The position numbers and the translations under genes are program-made. From NCBI GenBank assembly GCA_023052935.1, contig CM041295.1:17298880-17362879 (forward strand): a DNA stretch of 64,000 nucleotides. Direction: 5' to 3'. The notes under the pieces are model-generated. The model made no database searches, was not told the origin of the DNA, and saw nothing but the letters and a program-made list of their open reading frames with translations. Shown one piece after another: positions 55,904-64,000 of this stretch (positions are counted from its first letter, which is position 1; each line of letters starts with the position of its first letter). This DNA comes from Piezodorus guildinii (taxonomy: Eukaryota > Arthropoda > Insecta > Hemiptera > Pentatomidae).

Positions 55904-56080
55904 CTAGTTTAGAATATCATCAATGGGAGAGCGTGAAGGAAAGCATTCTCTCAAAATGTAACAAGCAAGAACCTCCGAGGCGCCTTTGAAAAGGTCTCTC
56001 GACACGCTCTCCAGGCATAACCTATCAAAGTAAGAATGGCCATAATGGTTATTTCCCTCCGCAAATGCTGAGCATAACGC
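55904..56080 (-). CDS. Candidate terminal exon, about 58 codons
   Basis: The minus-strand frame reads 'RQALCSAFAEGNNHYGHSYF' through 'DRLCLESVSRDLFKGASEV' to 'RSPIDDILN' and TAG at 55904. Composition is protein-like and unlike the AT-driven chance ORFs around it. Upstream on this strand lies a pyrimidine tract ('tatttttcttt', about 56105-56095) followed by 'aaaattaacgtgaggcag', which could be a 3' splice site near 56070-56080. I do not recognise the family. It could be an exon or an old transposon coding fragment. Confidence 0.3.
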   Translation of the reverse strand, partial: ALCSAFAEGNNHYGHSYFDRLCLESVSRDLFKGASEVLACYILRECFPSRSPIDDILN

Positions 56081-56452
56081 CTGCCTCACGTTAATTTTAA
56101 AGAAAAATACTCACAAAAGAGATATTGAAGAAAGCGTAAAGAATACAAGCCGGTAAGGAGCTGAAAATTAAAAGATAACAAAGCAAGATGTTCAAATAAT
56201 AAACAATCATCCTTTATAAATGATAAGGAAACGAACAAAATTAATTAACGGTTTCAACATCCTTCCTTCTATGGAAACTACACATACACATAAGATACTC
56301 TATTCATTGCCTAAACTTTCGTTTTTATTTGTTTTGTTTTTTAAGATTTTACAAGTGGCCACAAGCCTTAGATCTTACAGCAATTACATGATAAACCTAA
56401 CTGGTATTTAAAAGCAGGCTTTATGGCAATTAGAGCTTAAATTAGTTGTTTT
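56081..56452. other. Interval without recognised feature
   Basis: No signal. Confidence 0.4.
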
Positions 56453-57265
56453 GTTTTTTTAATTATTTATTGAAATTTACAACTGTATTAGTTAATACAT
56501 CAAGTAAATTGGCAAACAGAAATACATGAAAAAGACATGAAGAGTAAATGCCCATAGGCACTACTCACTGGGTAATCTAAACTAGAAGGTCTCGAGGCCA
56601 TCTCCTTTTCAGTCGCCTCGGAGGATTGTCAGGAATGGAAGAGGAAGCAAGGATTGAAACTAGTGTTTTAGAATGGAAGTGGAGTTTTTCATGGAAGGAT
56701 TGATATCTGGTCCGGGTCAAATCAGCAACATATGGGATATTAAGGTCTTTGTGTACGAGTTTATTCGTGGCACAGTAAGGAGCGTTGAGGATTTTTGATT
56801 GTAAGGATTGAATACGGGAAGAATTTGATGGTTTAGTAGAGCCCCAGAGCTTTACTCTGTAAGTCCAGATAGGCCTTCTGATGGTGATATAGATGAGCCT
56901 TTTGTAGATAAGTGGAAGTTTAAAGAGTCTGTCAAGTAAGTGTTGAAGTAAGCGAAAGCGACGGGTAGTTTCTTGTCGTTTCAGTCTTGTGTGCGGATTC
57001 CATGTTAAACGTTTGTCAAGTAAGAGTCCTGGATAGCGAATCTGTTCAACCGGGACAAGCGGAATATTATTAAAGGACACTGTAGGGCAGGATGTCATAG
57101 GCTTACGACGAAGGGTTAAGGTAATTTGGTGGGATTTGTTGGAATTGATTGTGATTCTCCAATTCTGACACCATACCTCAAGGTCTCTGGATGTGGGATT
57201 GAAGAGTTTGAGAGGCAATAGTTGGATCGTTATTGACTGATAACACACAAGTGTCATCAGCATAG
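56453..57265 (-). mobile_element. Jockey-B LINE: reverse-transcriptase C-terminal part and 3' UTR
   Basis: The longest family-B coding stretch is 228 codons, 56577-57263. On the minus strand it opens at the catalytic box ('cctatgctgatgacacttgt', Y-A-D-D-T, 57235-57265), although a frameshift follows it. It continues with 'EVWCQNWRITINSNKSHQI', 'DKRLTWNPHTRLKRQETTRR', 'SSRIQSLQSKILNAPYCATN', 'LVHKDLNIPYVADLTRTRY' and 'PPRRLKRRWPRDLLV', stop at 56577. The 3' UTR and A tail (poly(T) at 56453-56460) follow. It is about half identical in protein to Jockey-A in this region by eye, so B is a distinct family. Confidence 0.9.
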
Positions 57266-57699
57266 GAAATTAATTAAAAACAAAACGTTAAAAATAAAAT
57301 ATATTTAAAATGATAAGTAAATGCAGAATGGTTGGTTTGTACAACCCAAGAGAGACAGGACTATGGAGCTAACAACACAGTATATGGAAACCAGGGCAGA
57401 ATTAACAGCTAAATTGGGAGTTGATGTCTTCGCAGAGGAGAAGAGGAAGAGAACGTGAATAATGGTGGAGGGGAAAATAAACAGAGGAACTGATTTGTTC
57501 TTCTGAAGGTCTATCAAATAAAGAGAAAAAAAAAATAAACATAAAAATGACAAGCTGTGGTTCCGTTCATAACTGTGTGTTTGAAGGCATTCTTTTGCTT
57601 CCAGGAGGCGGGTTTTCTGGTCCTAAACTTTAATCTTCAATTTTCAAAAATAACTGATAAGTTTTATAAGGAGTGCCAGTAACCTATTGATTATTGTAT
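57266..57699. other. Segment interrupting or separating two Jockey-B parts
   Basis: It lies between the YADD-containing ends of the preceding and following Jockey-B fragments. It contains 'acatggaaacc..agggcag'-like unique sequence and an A-rich tract at 57528-57538. No ends of a known element recognised. Confidence 0.35.
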
Positions 57700-58015
57700 C
57701 AATGAAGATGTTTAGATAGCCGTGTCATCAGTATAGGGGTCGTTCTACGCAAAGATGTAAGGGAAGATCTAAGATTTACATGTTAATCAGGATGGGCGAA
57801 AGTCAAGAGTCCTGAGGAAGACCAGCTATTAGGTAGAGGATTGAAAATTTGGTATTGTTATTTGTGACGAAGAATGGTCGATTGCTTAGATAGGATTCAA
57901 GGAGGTGGATTATATATGGCGGCCAGTTGTAGGCAATTAGTTCGTATATGAGATCCTTGTGCCATACCTAGTCAAAAGCTTTTTCTAAATCAAGAACTTT
58001 ACCCTTGTGTTTCTT
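57700..58015 (-). pseudogene. Jockey-B reverse-transcriptase core fragment
   Basis: Minus-strand translation gives 'GKVLDLEKAFD', a stop, then 'VWHKDLIYELIAYNWPPYII' and 'LLESYLSNRPFFVTNNN', then 'AGLPQDS' (G-x-P-Q-G-S box, G to D change) and 'YTDDTA' (Y-A-D-D box, A to T change, 57713-57730). These are RT motifs A, B and C in order. Together with 56453-57265 it would make a longer B copy, but both pieces include the YADD region, so they may be two separate insertions. Confidence 0.8.
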
Positions 58016-58700
58016 TTCATTTTAAGTTTCAGTTATAGAAGTCTTCTAGTTAGATCCACAACGCACAAACAAACACTGTATAAGAAGGTAATTTTTAATG
58101 ATGATTTAAAAAACATATTAATCTGCTTTTCAAATATTTAAGATGAATTTATTTTATAAAACCCTCATAAAGTTGTATGTTATCGATCATATTATTCTTT
58201 CAATTATTACTTCGTATTTAATAAATTAACTCATAAAACGGGTGAGATTGATCAGTTTATTATTACAATCACCGTTGGTTTAACCACTTCATAAAATGAA
58301 TATAAATTAGCTGATTGTAACAATGAAAGAGAGACGAAAATTGGAAGTACAATAGAAATTTCCCGTTTACGCTGAAAATAAAATGAGTTCGTGGAAATAA
58401 ATCAAATCAAAATTACAACCAATATTTACTTTATTGTAATTAATTAAAATTGTTCATTACCCTGAAACCGCAAAGTGTTACTTTTTTCAAATAAAACAAT
58501 TCATAAATTTGAATTAATAAATTCAATTAACATAAAATGAGTATGGATGTGCTCTATTCCATGTTACATTATTTCATATTGGTTTTGCACTACAAATACC
58601 TATATCCCACGATAGTTCATATAAAAATTTCAATGTTTATATACCTTTGAAGACAAAATTAATAATGAATAAAAAAAACGTAGAAGAGATCAACACCTAG

Positions 58701-58739
<39 letters not shown>

Positions 58740-59220
58740 TATATATATATATATATTATATTATATATATATATAATATATCAACATTGGAGAAGAAAAA
58801 AAAGGGATTTCATGAAGAAATTAGATCAAAACACGATACACAGGCATGATTATGAGAAAAATAAATTCTCGAAACGTTGCATAAATAAAATTGTTTATTT
58901 ATTGACTGAAACCTTAGAACAGTAAAAAACTTAAATTATCAACAGTCGAGAACTAATCAAACAATATATATATAATACATGGAATTCTATGAAATTCTCA
59001 GTGAAACAACTAAAACGATACTAAAATATTTCTCAAAAGCCTAATCATGTTTAAAATTTTTATTTTCTATTTATTTATCATATTTACAATTAATTGTATT
59101 CTTAACAACAATTATAATAGTACAATAATAATATGTTAAATCACTTAATCATCATTAAAATCAATAATAAAATGATGAAAAAAAAATACAACAAATGTTA
59201 AATGTACCTAACTTTTTAAT
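58016..59220. other. AT-rich interval with (TA)n at 58704-58780
   Basis: 'ctcgaaacgttgcataaata' near 58868 could be a decayed hammerhead-like relic. Otherwise no feature recognised. Confidence 0.4.
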
Positions 59221-59462
59221 TTTTTTTTTTTTAATTTGAGGCAAGAAGTCCTTAGCAAGTCTAATTAAGGGAGACAGGACAAGCATTCACCACACTAAAA
59301 CCCATGGAAGGGTCTTGAGTTGAGTCAGTAAGTGGAATGTGGTGATGTGGTCCGCATTGAGGCTTAACAACCAGGTTTTTCCCCTTCCATTGAAGGGTCA
59401 GGCACCGACTTCGTAGGGCTGGGTGTGCGGTACTCCGGTCATTCAACCCCGACCAGCCCTTT
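59221..59462 (-). mobile_element. Candidate short retroposon with A tail
   Basis: A GC-rich 230-bp segment that on the minus strand starts 'agggctggtcggggttgaat' and ends in poly(A) (poly(T) at 59221-59232). A 61-codon ORF covers it (59261-59446), but no protein family is recognised. RNA polymerase III boxes are not convincing. A SINE or processed transcript is the most economical reading. Confidence 0.35.
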
Positions 59463-59589
59463 AATTAATTAATTAAATTTAAAATGGTCTTAAATTAATT
59501 ATACCTCAGTTAACAACAAGGCTCATCAGCTGTTTTTCCTTGTTCTCGTGTAAATTTCTCAAGGATGGTGTTATTATTGACCGTTGGGA

Positions 59590-60441
59590 ATATATGATGG
59601 AGAAGTTGATGGCTTCAGTCATTAAGAAAATAGATTAATAAGACAAACTTATAATATTTGTGAGCCGACGTTTCGGCCTACATGGTGGGCAAAGGAAAAC
59701 AAGATAACAATCAATACAATAAAAAGAAAAATAATAATAAGTTAAGTAATATAATAAGATAACAGTAATAAAATATTACTCGTAAATATTTATACCAATA
59801 TTATCATTTTATTGGGTTCAATAATGATCAATAATGTTTACATATTCTAAAAAAGAATTAGTTAAAATGCTTTTATGCATCAGTTTCAACCGAAATTCCT
59901 TATTATTAAGTGGCATTTTGCTTGCTAGAAATGGAAGAAAAAACTTTATTTTCTTCATTTAATGATTTTTTTATTTCCTAAAAGGAATATCCGCTGCACA
60001 GAAGGCTGTCAAAATTTCCAGTATGTATGGAGATGATGCAAGTTCCGTAAGTGCTCGGTTCAGAACCAGAAATTTTGACTAGGATAATACCAAGAGCTCG
60101 TGTCCTGCTTCAACTGTTGATGACCAAATTCAAGCATAATTGGTCAAAATATTTAATTTTTGATTAAATAACTAAATCATATAATCGATTAAAAACATTT
60201 ACAAGAATCTAGTTTTTATTGAAATCACCAGTGAAAAACGCTACGAAATTATTTTACAATCCAATATGTATTATAATTATTTTAATGCTGTAATCTTATT
60301 ATTGTACTTTTTCCTCTTTTATTTTCTCAGCCCTGATGAAGGACCACAATGTAGGCCGAAACGTAGTCACACAAATATAATAAGTTTCCCTCTAAAATGC
60401 GTTTCCTTAATGTCCTCACCCCGAAATAACTTCTCCATCAG
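59590..60441. mobile_element. Penelope-like element with diverged inverted terminal repeats
   Basis: The left arm 'gatggagaagttgatgg' (59594) to 'ccgacgtttcggcctacat' (59665-59683) is the inverse of the right arm, which carries CTGATGA (60333-60339), the stem GG(A)CC/GGCC, GAAACGTAG and the outer end 'acttctccatc' (60430-60440). It is the same family as 29193-30782 but older, with many differences. The interior is AT-rich without reverse transcriptase. The left arm still reads YMMEKLMASVIKK, like the coding end at 25620-25660. Confidence 0.6.
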
Positions 60442-60985
60442 AATTTTTTAAGGCTTGTTTCTGAATACTAATGCTGTAGAAGTGACCATCAGGCAGAATA
60501 ACTGTTGCAAGAAACCGAAATAATAACCAAGGAAATCAGGCAATGGTCTTTATTCGGGTTACCTACCTTATACCTTATTAAACATTACGAAAATAAAGAG
60601 CTGTAATGCAATGCATTGACCGTAATGTTTTAACCTCTCAAATTAATTTCTTTGAAGCGGAAATGGAAGCTGGTCGAACTAAGTGAGATAATCGAGGCAA
60701 TTGTCTTCTTCCTTCGATTTTTTATTTTTATTTTTAAATTTCAGGCCAAAGTTTTAACCACAGAATTAACAATTTTTTTCAAAAGTCGCGAAAAAGTCCA
60801 GTTAGGGAGAAGTTCCAGCGTTGTTTTTCATAGCACATATTAATTACGGAATAATAAGTTTCGGAAAAAGTTGATGCAATGTCAAAAAAAAAAATCTATT
60901 ATTTTTTATTTATTTATTTGTTTTTAAGGAAAAAAACCTATACAATAAAGAACTAGCAGAGCTACTTAATATCATGCATTGAATT
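60442..60985. other. Interval without recognised feature
   Basis: No coding or repeat support. Confidence 0.4.
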
Positions 60986-61505
60986 AAACTCACTAAATCT
61001 ATGTACAATTTAATGCGCCCTAATATAATGTAGGCTTCATTATAATTGATCAAGCAGGGCTTAAATACTGATGTTTAAAATCTTCTTCCTCTAAAATACC
61101 TTTCATTTTGTGCATTCGAAAAAATTAAACATTTCATGTTGATAGCATTTTTAAAAAAAGGGTAAATGCATAGTATAAAAAAAATTGATAACCATCTAGA
61201 GGAAAAAAAATATTTTTTTAGGTAAATGTTTTTATCTACGAACACAAGAATAGTAATATAGATGTTTAATATACCTATGGAAAGCTTAAGATTTTAGAAA
61301 GAATGTTTTTAGCCCTTCAAGTTGTAGAAGAAATGGATAGTGAATATGAGGCATAAGCGTAAATAAATGTTAAAGATAATTATTTCTATTTTTATATTAT
61401 TTAGTCTAAGATAAATGTTTAAAATGAAACAACATAATTATTTATTCCTTAATTTTTTAAATTAACTATAAAAGTTAGTGAAACTTGTTTTATGTGCGTA
61501 ACAGA
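60986..61505 (+). repeat. S family copy (3' two thirds)
   Basis: From 'gaattaaactcactaaatct' through 'ctaaaataccttt' and 'acctatggaaagcttaag' to 'gttagtgaaacttgttttat' (degenerate 3' end). Confidence 0.7.
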
Positions 61506-62434
61506 TTTTTTTTTTCTATAACTGTCCAAAAAAAATATTAAGAGTTCTAGTAAAATAAATTAGTTTAACAATCAAAGCTAAAATTCTAAAACATTATATT
61601 ATCAATTAGTCATTTTTGAAGTATAGTAACAAGTATACTCACAATTATACCAGAAATCTAACCGACCTAAATATAATTTGTCAGATAAAAAATATAATAA
61701 AAATACATTTTTTACAACTACTTCATGGTCCACGAATCTAATATTTTAATCTTATTAATATTTTCGATGCCTCCATAAATATTTAAAAGTGAATTGGAGT
61801 ATTTCTAAAAACAATCAAATTCTATTTATTAAATTATGTAAACAACATTATTTTAAAAACTATTGATTTTGACATGGGGATTCAGACATTCTCTCAAATC
61901 AGAACTCGAGACATTCGACTGGCACAAAACGTTGAAACGCTGTCAGTGGAACAATGGTATACCCCTACATCTAAATCATCCTCTCGACTGTTAGATGTAA
62001 TTGTCCTACTTATTCCCACATGTAGGGATGGAATGGTAACCAGCAGTTAGCAGCGCGGAACATAATTCGTCTCAAGCAGAAGAAGATTGCCTTCGTCCGC
62101 GCAGTAATTCCCTCATCTTGTTGACAAGGCTCAATTGTTTCGGGATCGCATTCTCGACACAAATTAGACAAGCGGGTGAATTCGAGAAGATTTAGTTATA
62201 ACGCGATTATCCAATTCGTGGCTCCTGGGACGTCAACGTAGGACATCTAGGTGAGGCGGAAAGGGTAAGCAGGGACAAGAATCGAGAAATGCGTAACTAC
62301 AAAAGGGAAAAAACGTCAAGCAAATATGTCATAATTCTACAAAAGGTTACAAGGAACATAAATATAACTGGGATGAATATTTTTGACTTCTTTTAGAAGA
62401 AATCTTAATTGGAATCATCCAAGAATGAATAGAC
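61506..62434. other. Unassigned interval with GC-richer island 61880-62300
   Basis: The island is unique in the window, contains 'ggcacaaaacgttgaaacgc' (61921-61940) and no significant ORF. Candidate conserved non-coding sequence. Confidence 0.3.
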
Positions 62435-62682
62435 AAGGAACTGCTCGTAGATAACGAATACAACACTTACTTGAAAAACGTTCAAAACTTTTTGCCTACT
62501 ACAAAAAGCTCATTTGTACGGAATCGAGCTTTGGGGGTCCACTAAACCACATCAGATCTCTCACCATTCTGTCACAAATAAAATCATACATACTAACTTT
62601 GTTCCCAATTGTAGCAGACCTAGCCCAAAATATATATTTTTTCCAACTATAAACAGTTCTAGGTTTCAATGCTAAAAGAAAC
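62435..62682 (+). repeat. Jockey-B LINE fragment
   Basis: 'ggaactgctcgtagataacg', 'ctactacaaaaagctcattt', 'ggaatcgagctttgggggtc' and 'gtagcagacctagccc' match family B in order, with a gap. Confidence 0.75.
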
Positions 62683-62980
62683 AAAAACATTGGTTTGATT
62701 TTAAATTAATGGGAGATTTTTACACTTTGTGTTTAGGGATGCAAAGTCATTCATTTTTAACAAACGAGATATTCCATTCGAAAGAATGAGTAGTCGCTGT
62801 GCAATTTAACATATTTATAGGGGAAACAATGTGGAACAGTAGTATTTATTCAGAAAAACAAAAAAATTAAAATATGGAAGTTTTGAAAATGAACTTTTTG
62901 AGGTGTTTTAGAGACTAAGTAGTTAGTTATAAATCGCCTATCTCACCACAAAGAAAATGTTTGTAATAAAAAGCAAAATA
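62683..62980. other. Interval without recognised feature
   Basis: No signal. Confidence 0.4.
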
Positions 62981-63466
62981 CTAAGAAAAAATTATGGCCC
63001 ATAGAAACCACAGGAAGTATATAGGTTGAGACCTAATTGGGAAAAATACGAGGAAATAAATGATTTGGAAAAGCACAAAAGAATAAGAAGATTAGGGTTC
63101 TACGGACATATGCTGAGGATGCTCACGACGATTAAATAGAGAAATCTTCCATAAAACATGAGAATGCATGAGTTCTGTGGGGTACATCAAACAAGTGAGG
63201 AACGGAACTGAGAGACTGAAAATAACAGACCAAGACTATTTAGATAGGGGTGACAATATAAACGACTAGTAGAAATTGGGAAATTGTCCTTGGGGGTAAG
63301 AGAAATGTGAGAAAAGGAGTAGCGAGCACCGAAGAAGGAAGGAAAGAGCAATCAGAGAGAATGAGGAAAAGATGGAAAGAGAATGGAGAGATGTAATACT
63401 AGTTTAGTCCCGTGGTCTCTAAGGCCCTTCTGTGGAAAAAAAAATAATAAAAAAAATAAATGGGGT
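62981..63466 (+). pseudogene. LINE reverse-transcriptase C-terminus, fourth family
   Basis: Frame pieces 'ILRKNYGP', 'YRLRPNWEKYEEINDLEKHK' and 'RIRRLGFYGHMLRML' (62981-63135) are the post-RT tail of insect LINE polyproteins (K-I-L-R-K-I-x-G-P ... R-R-L-x-F-Y-G-H-L-x-R-M). A basic, Glu/Arg-rich stretch with stops follows, then 'VPWSLRPFCGKKN' at the 3' end, with an A-rich tail at 63440-63462. It differs from the RTE fragment at 32160 and from families A and B. Non-functional. Confidence 0.65.
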
Positions 63467-64000
63467 ATAAGTTAGCGTTAATAGCAAACCAAATGCATCG
63501 TACTTAAAAAAAAATTAACATCCACCATACACCATAATTATTTGTGGACTGTTACCAACTGTTTTTAAGAAAAATTCTTTTGGAAGCTTAGATTGAAGGA
63601 AGCGGGTGAAAGTTCCCCCCGAGAATCCCCTCCACCGAGTACGGTATGCCCTCGCAGCCCGATCAACTCTGATATAAGAAGAAATAGGACCAGGAAACCA
63701 TTTCGGGGTCCTTTGCCAATCCCCTCAGGATTTTAATGCCGGGGGAGCTCTGTTATTTAGAGGGGTCTGAATCTTGGAGTCGCGGAAAGTAAAGGTGTCG
63801 AAAGAAGGCAGGAGTGAGTTGCGTAAGGGTGGATCTCATTCCAGAGCCGATAGTAAACAACGTGGAAGGCAAAGGGATCATATATTGCGGTTGTCACGAA
63901 AATAACCCAGCATTTTTAGTTTTTAAATTACTCTAAACATAACATTAGATTTGACATAATATAAAAGGTAAATCTGCTCAAGAACATAGATTAATAAAAA
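63467..64000. other. Unassigned interval with GC-rich island 63590-63895
   Basis: Unique in the window, no ORF or transposon end. Runs off the window. Confidence 0.35.

Noticed and set aside
59261..59446. 61-codon minus-strand ORF as a host gene
   Set aside because: It lies wholly in a small GC-rich unit with an A tail, better explained as a retroposon; no family recognised.

Overview
This is a eukaryotic, very AT-rich, repeat-dominated window. It most likely comes from a large arthropod (probably insect) genome. The reasons are the mixture of Jockey, RTE and CR1/L2-type LINEs, Penelope-like fragments, mariner, Tigger/pogo, Tc1-like and Transib-like DNA transposons, tRNA-derived SINEs, long (TA)n, (CA)n and (GA)n tracts, and the absence of any compact gene array. 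There is no bacterial gene organisation, no rRNA and no CRISPR array. The species cannot be named from the sequence alone. I find no complete host gene. Four short, GC-richer open segments (10948-11166 -, 23641-23849 +, 51577-51830 -, 55904-56080 -) are at best candidate exons.

Layout. 0-10 kb: a Tc1-like end, a copy of a dispersed non-coding family (called S here) split by a Transib-like element with RSS-like ends, a tRNA-derived SINE, a TAAT-rich non-repetitive island, a 5'-truncated Jockey-B copy with target duplication, and a non-autonomous Tigger. 10-23 kb: Tc1-like and CR1/L2 fragments, a third LINE tail, several Jockey-B fragments, and tandem S copies carrying ribozyme-like Penelope fragments. 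23-32 kb: a putative 3.66 kb Tc1-like element containing later insertions, an internally deleted mariner, a miRNA-like hairpin, and a Penelope-like element with identical 330-bp inverted terminal repeats sitting in an S copy. 32-37 kb: a Tc1-like MITE, an RTE fragment whose (ATT)n tail was hit by a Jockey-A copy, and further Jockey-B debris. 37958-42771: a full-length 4.8-kb Jockey (family A) with 5' UTR, ORF1, ORF2, 3' UTR, poly(A) and 11-bp target duplications, inactivated by one frameshift and one stop codon. 42.8-64 kb: a second Tigger copy, more S copies, a CR1/L2 tail with a pentamer repeat, a mariner relic, Jockey-B RT fragments, inverted Penelope-like repeats and another LINE C-terminus.

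How the parts relate. The Jockey elements carry their own endonuclease and reverse transcriptase and are the likely source of the 5'-truncated A and B copies. The two tRNA-like SINEs would depend on such machinery. The Tigger, mariner, Tc1-like and Transib-like copies lack functional transposase and would have depended on relatives elsewhere. Nested insertions give a relative chronology. S copies are old and serve as targets for Transib, Penelope-like, Tc1-like and CR1/L2 insertions. The full Jockey-A and the identical-arm Penelope-like element are the youngest.

For the search in Part 2 the strongest signals are: (1) the 836-bp element with perfect CACAGTG termini, 23-bp spacers, ACAAAA nonamer-like blocks and a CGACG duplication (a RAG/Transib-like signal); (2) the recurrent CTGATGA-stem-GAAAC-GTC hammerhead-like motif in inverted terminal repeats; (3) the uncharacterised S family.
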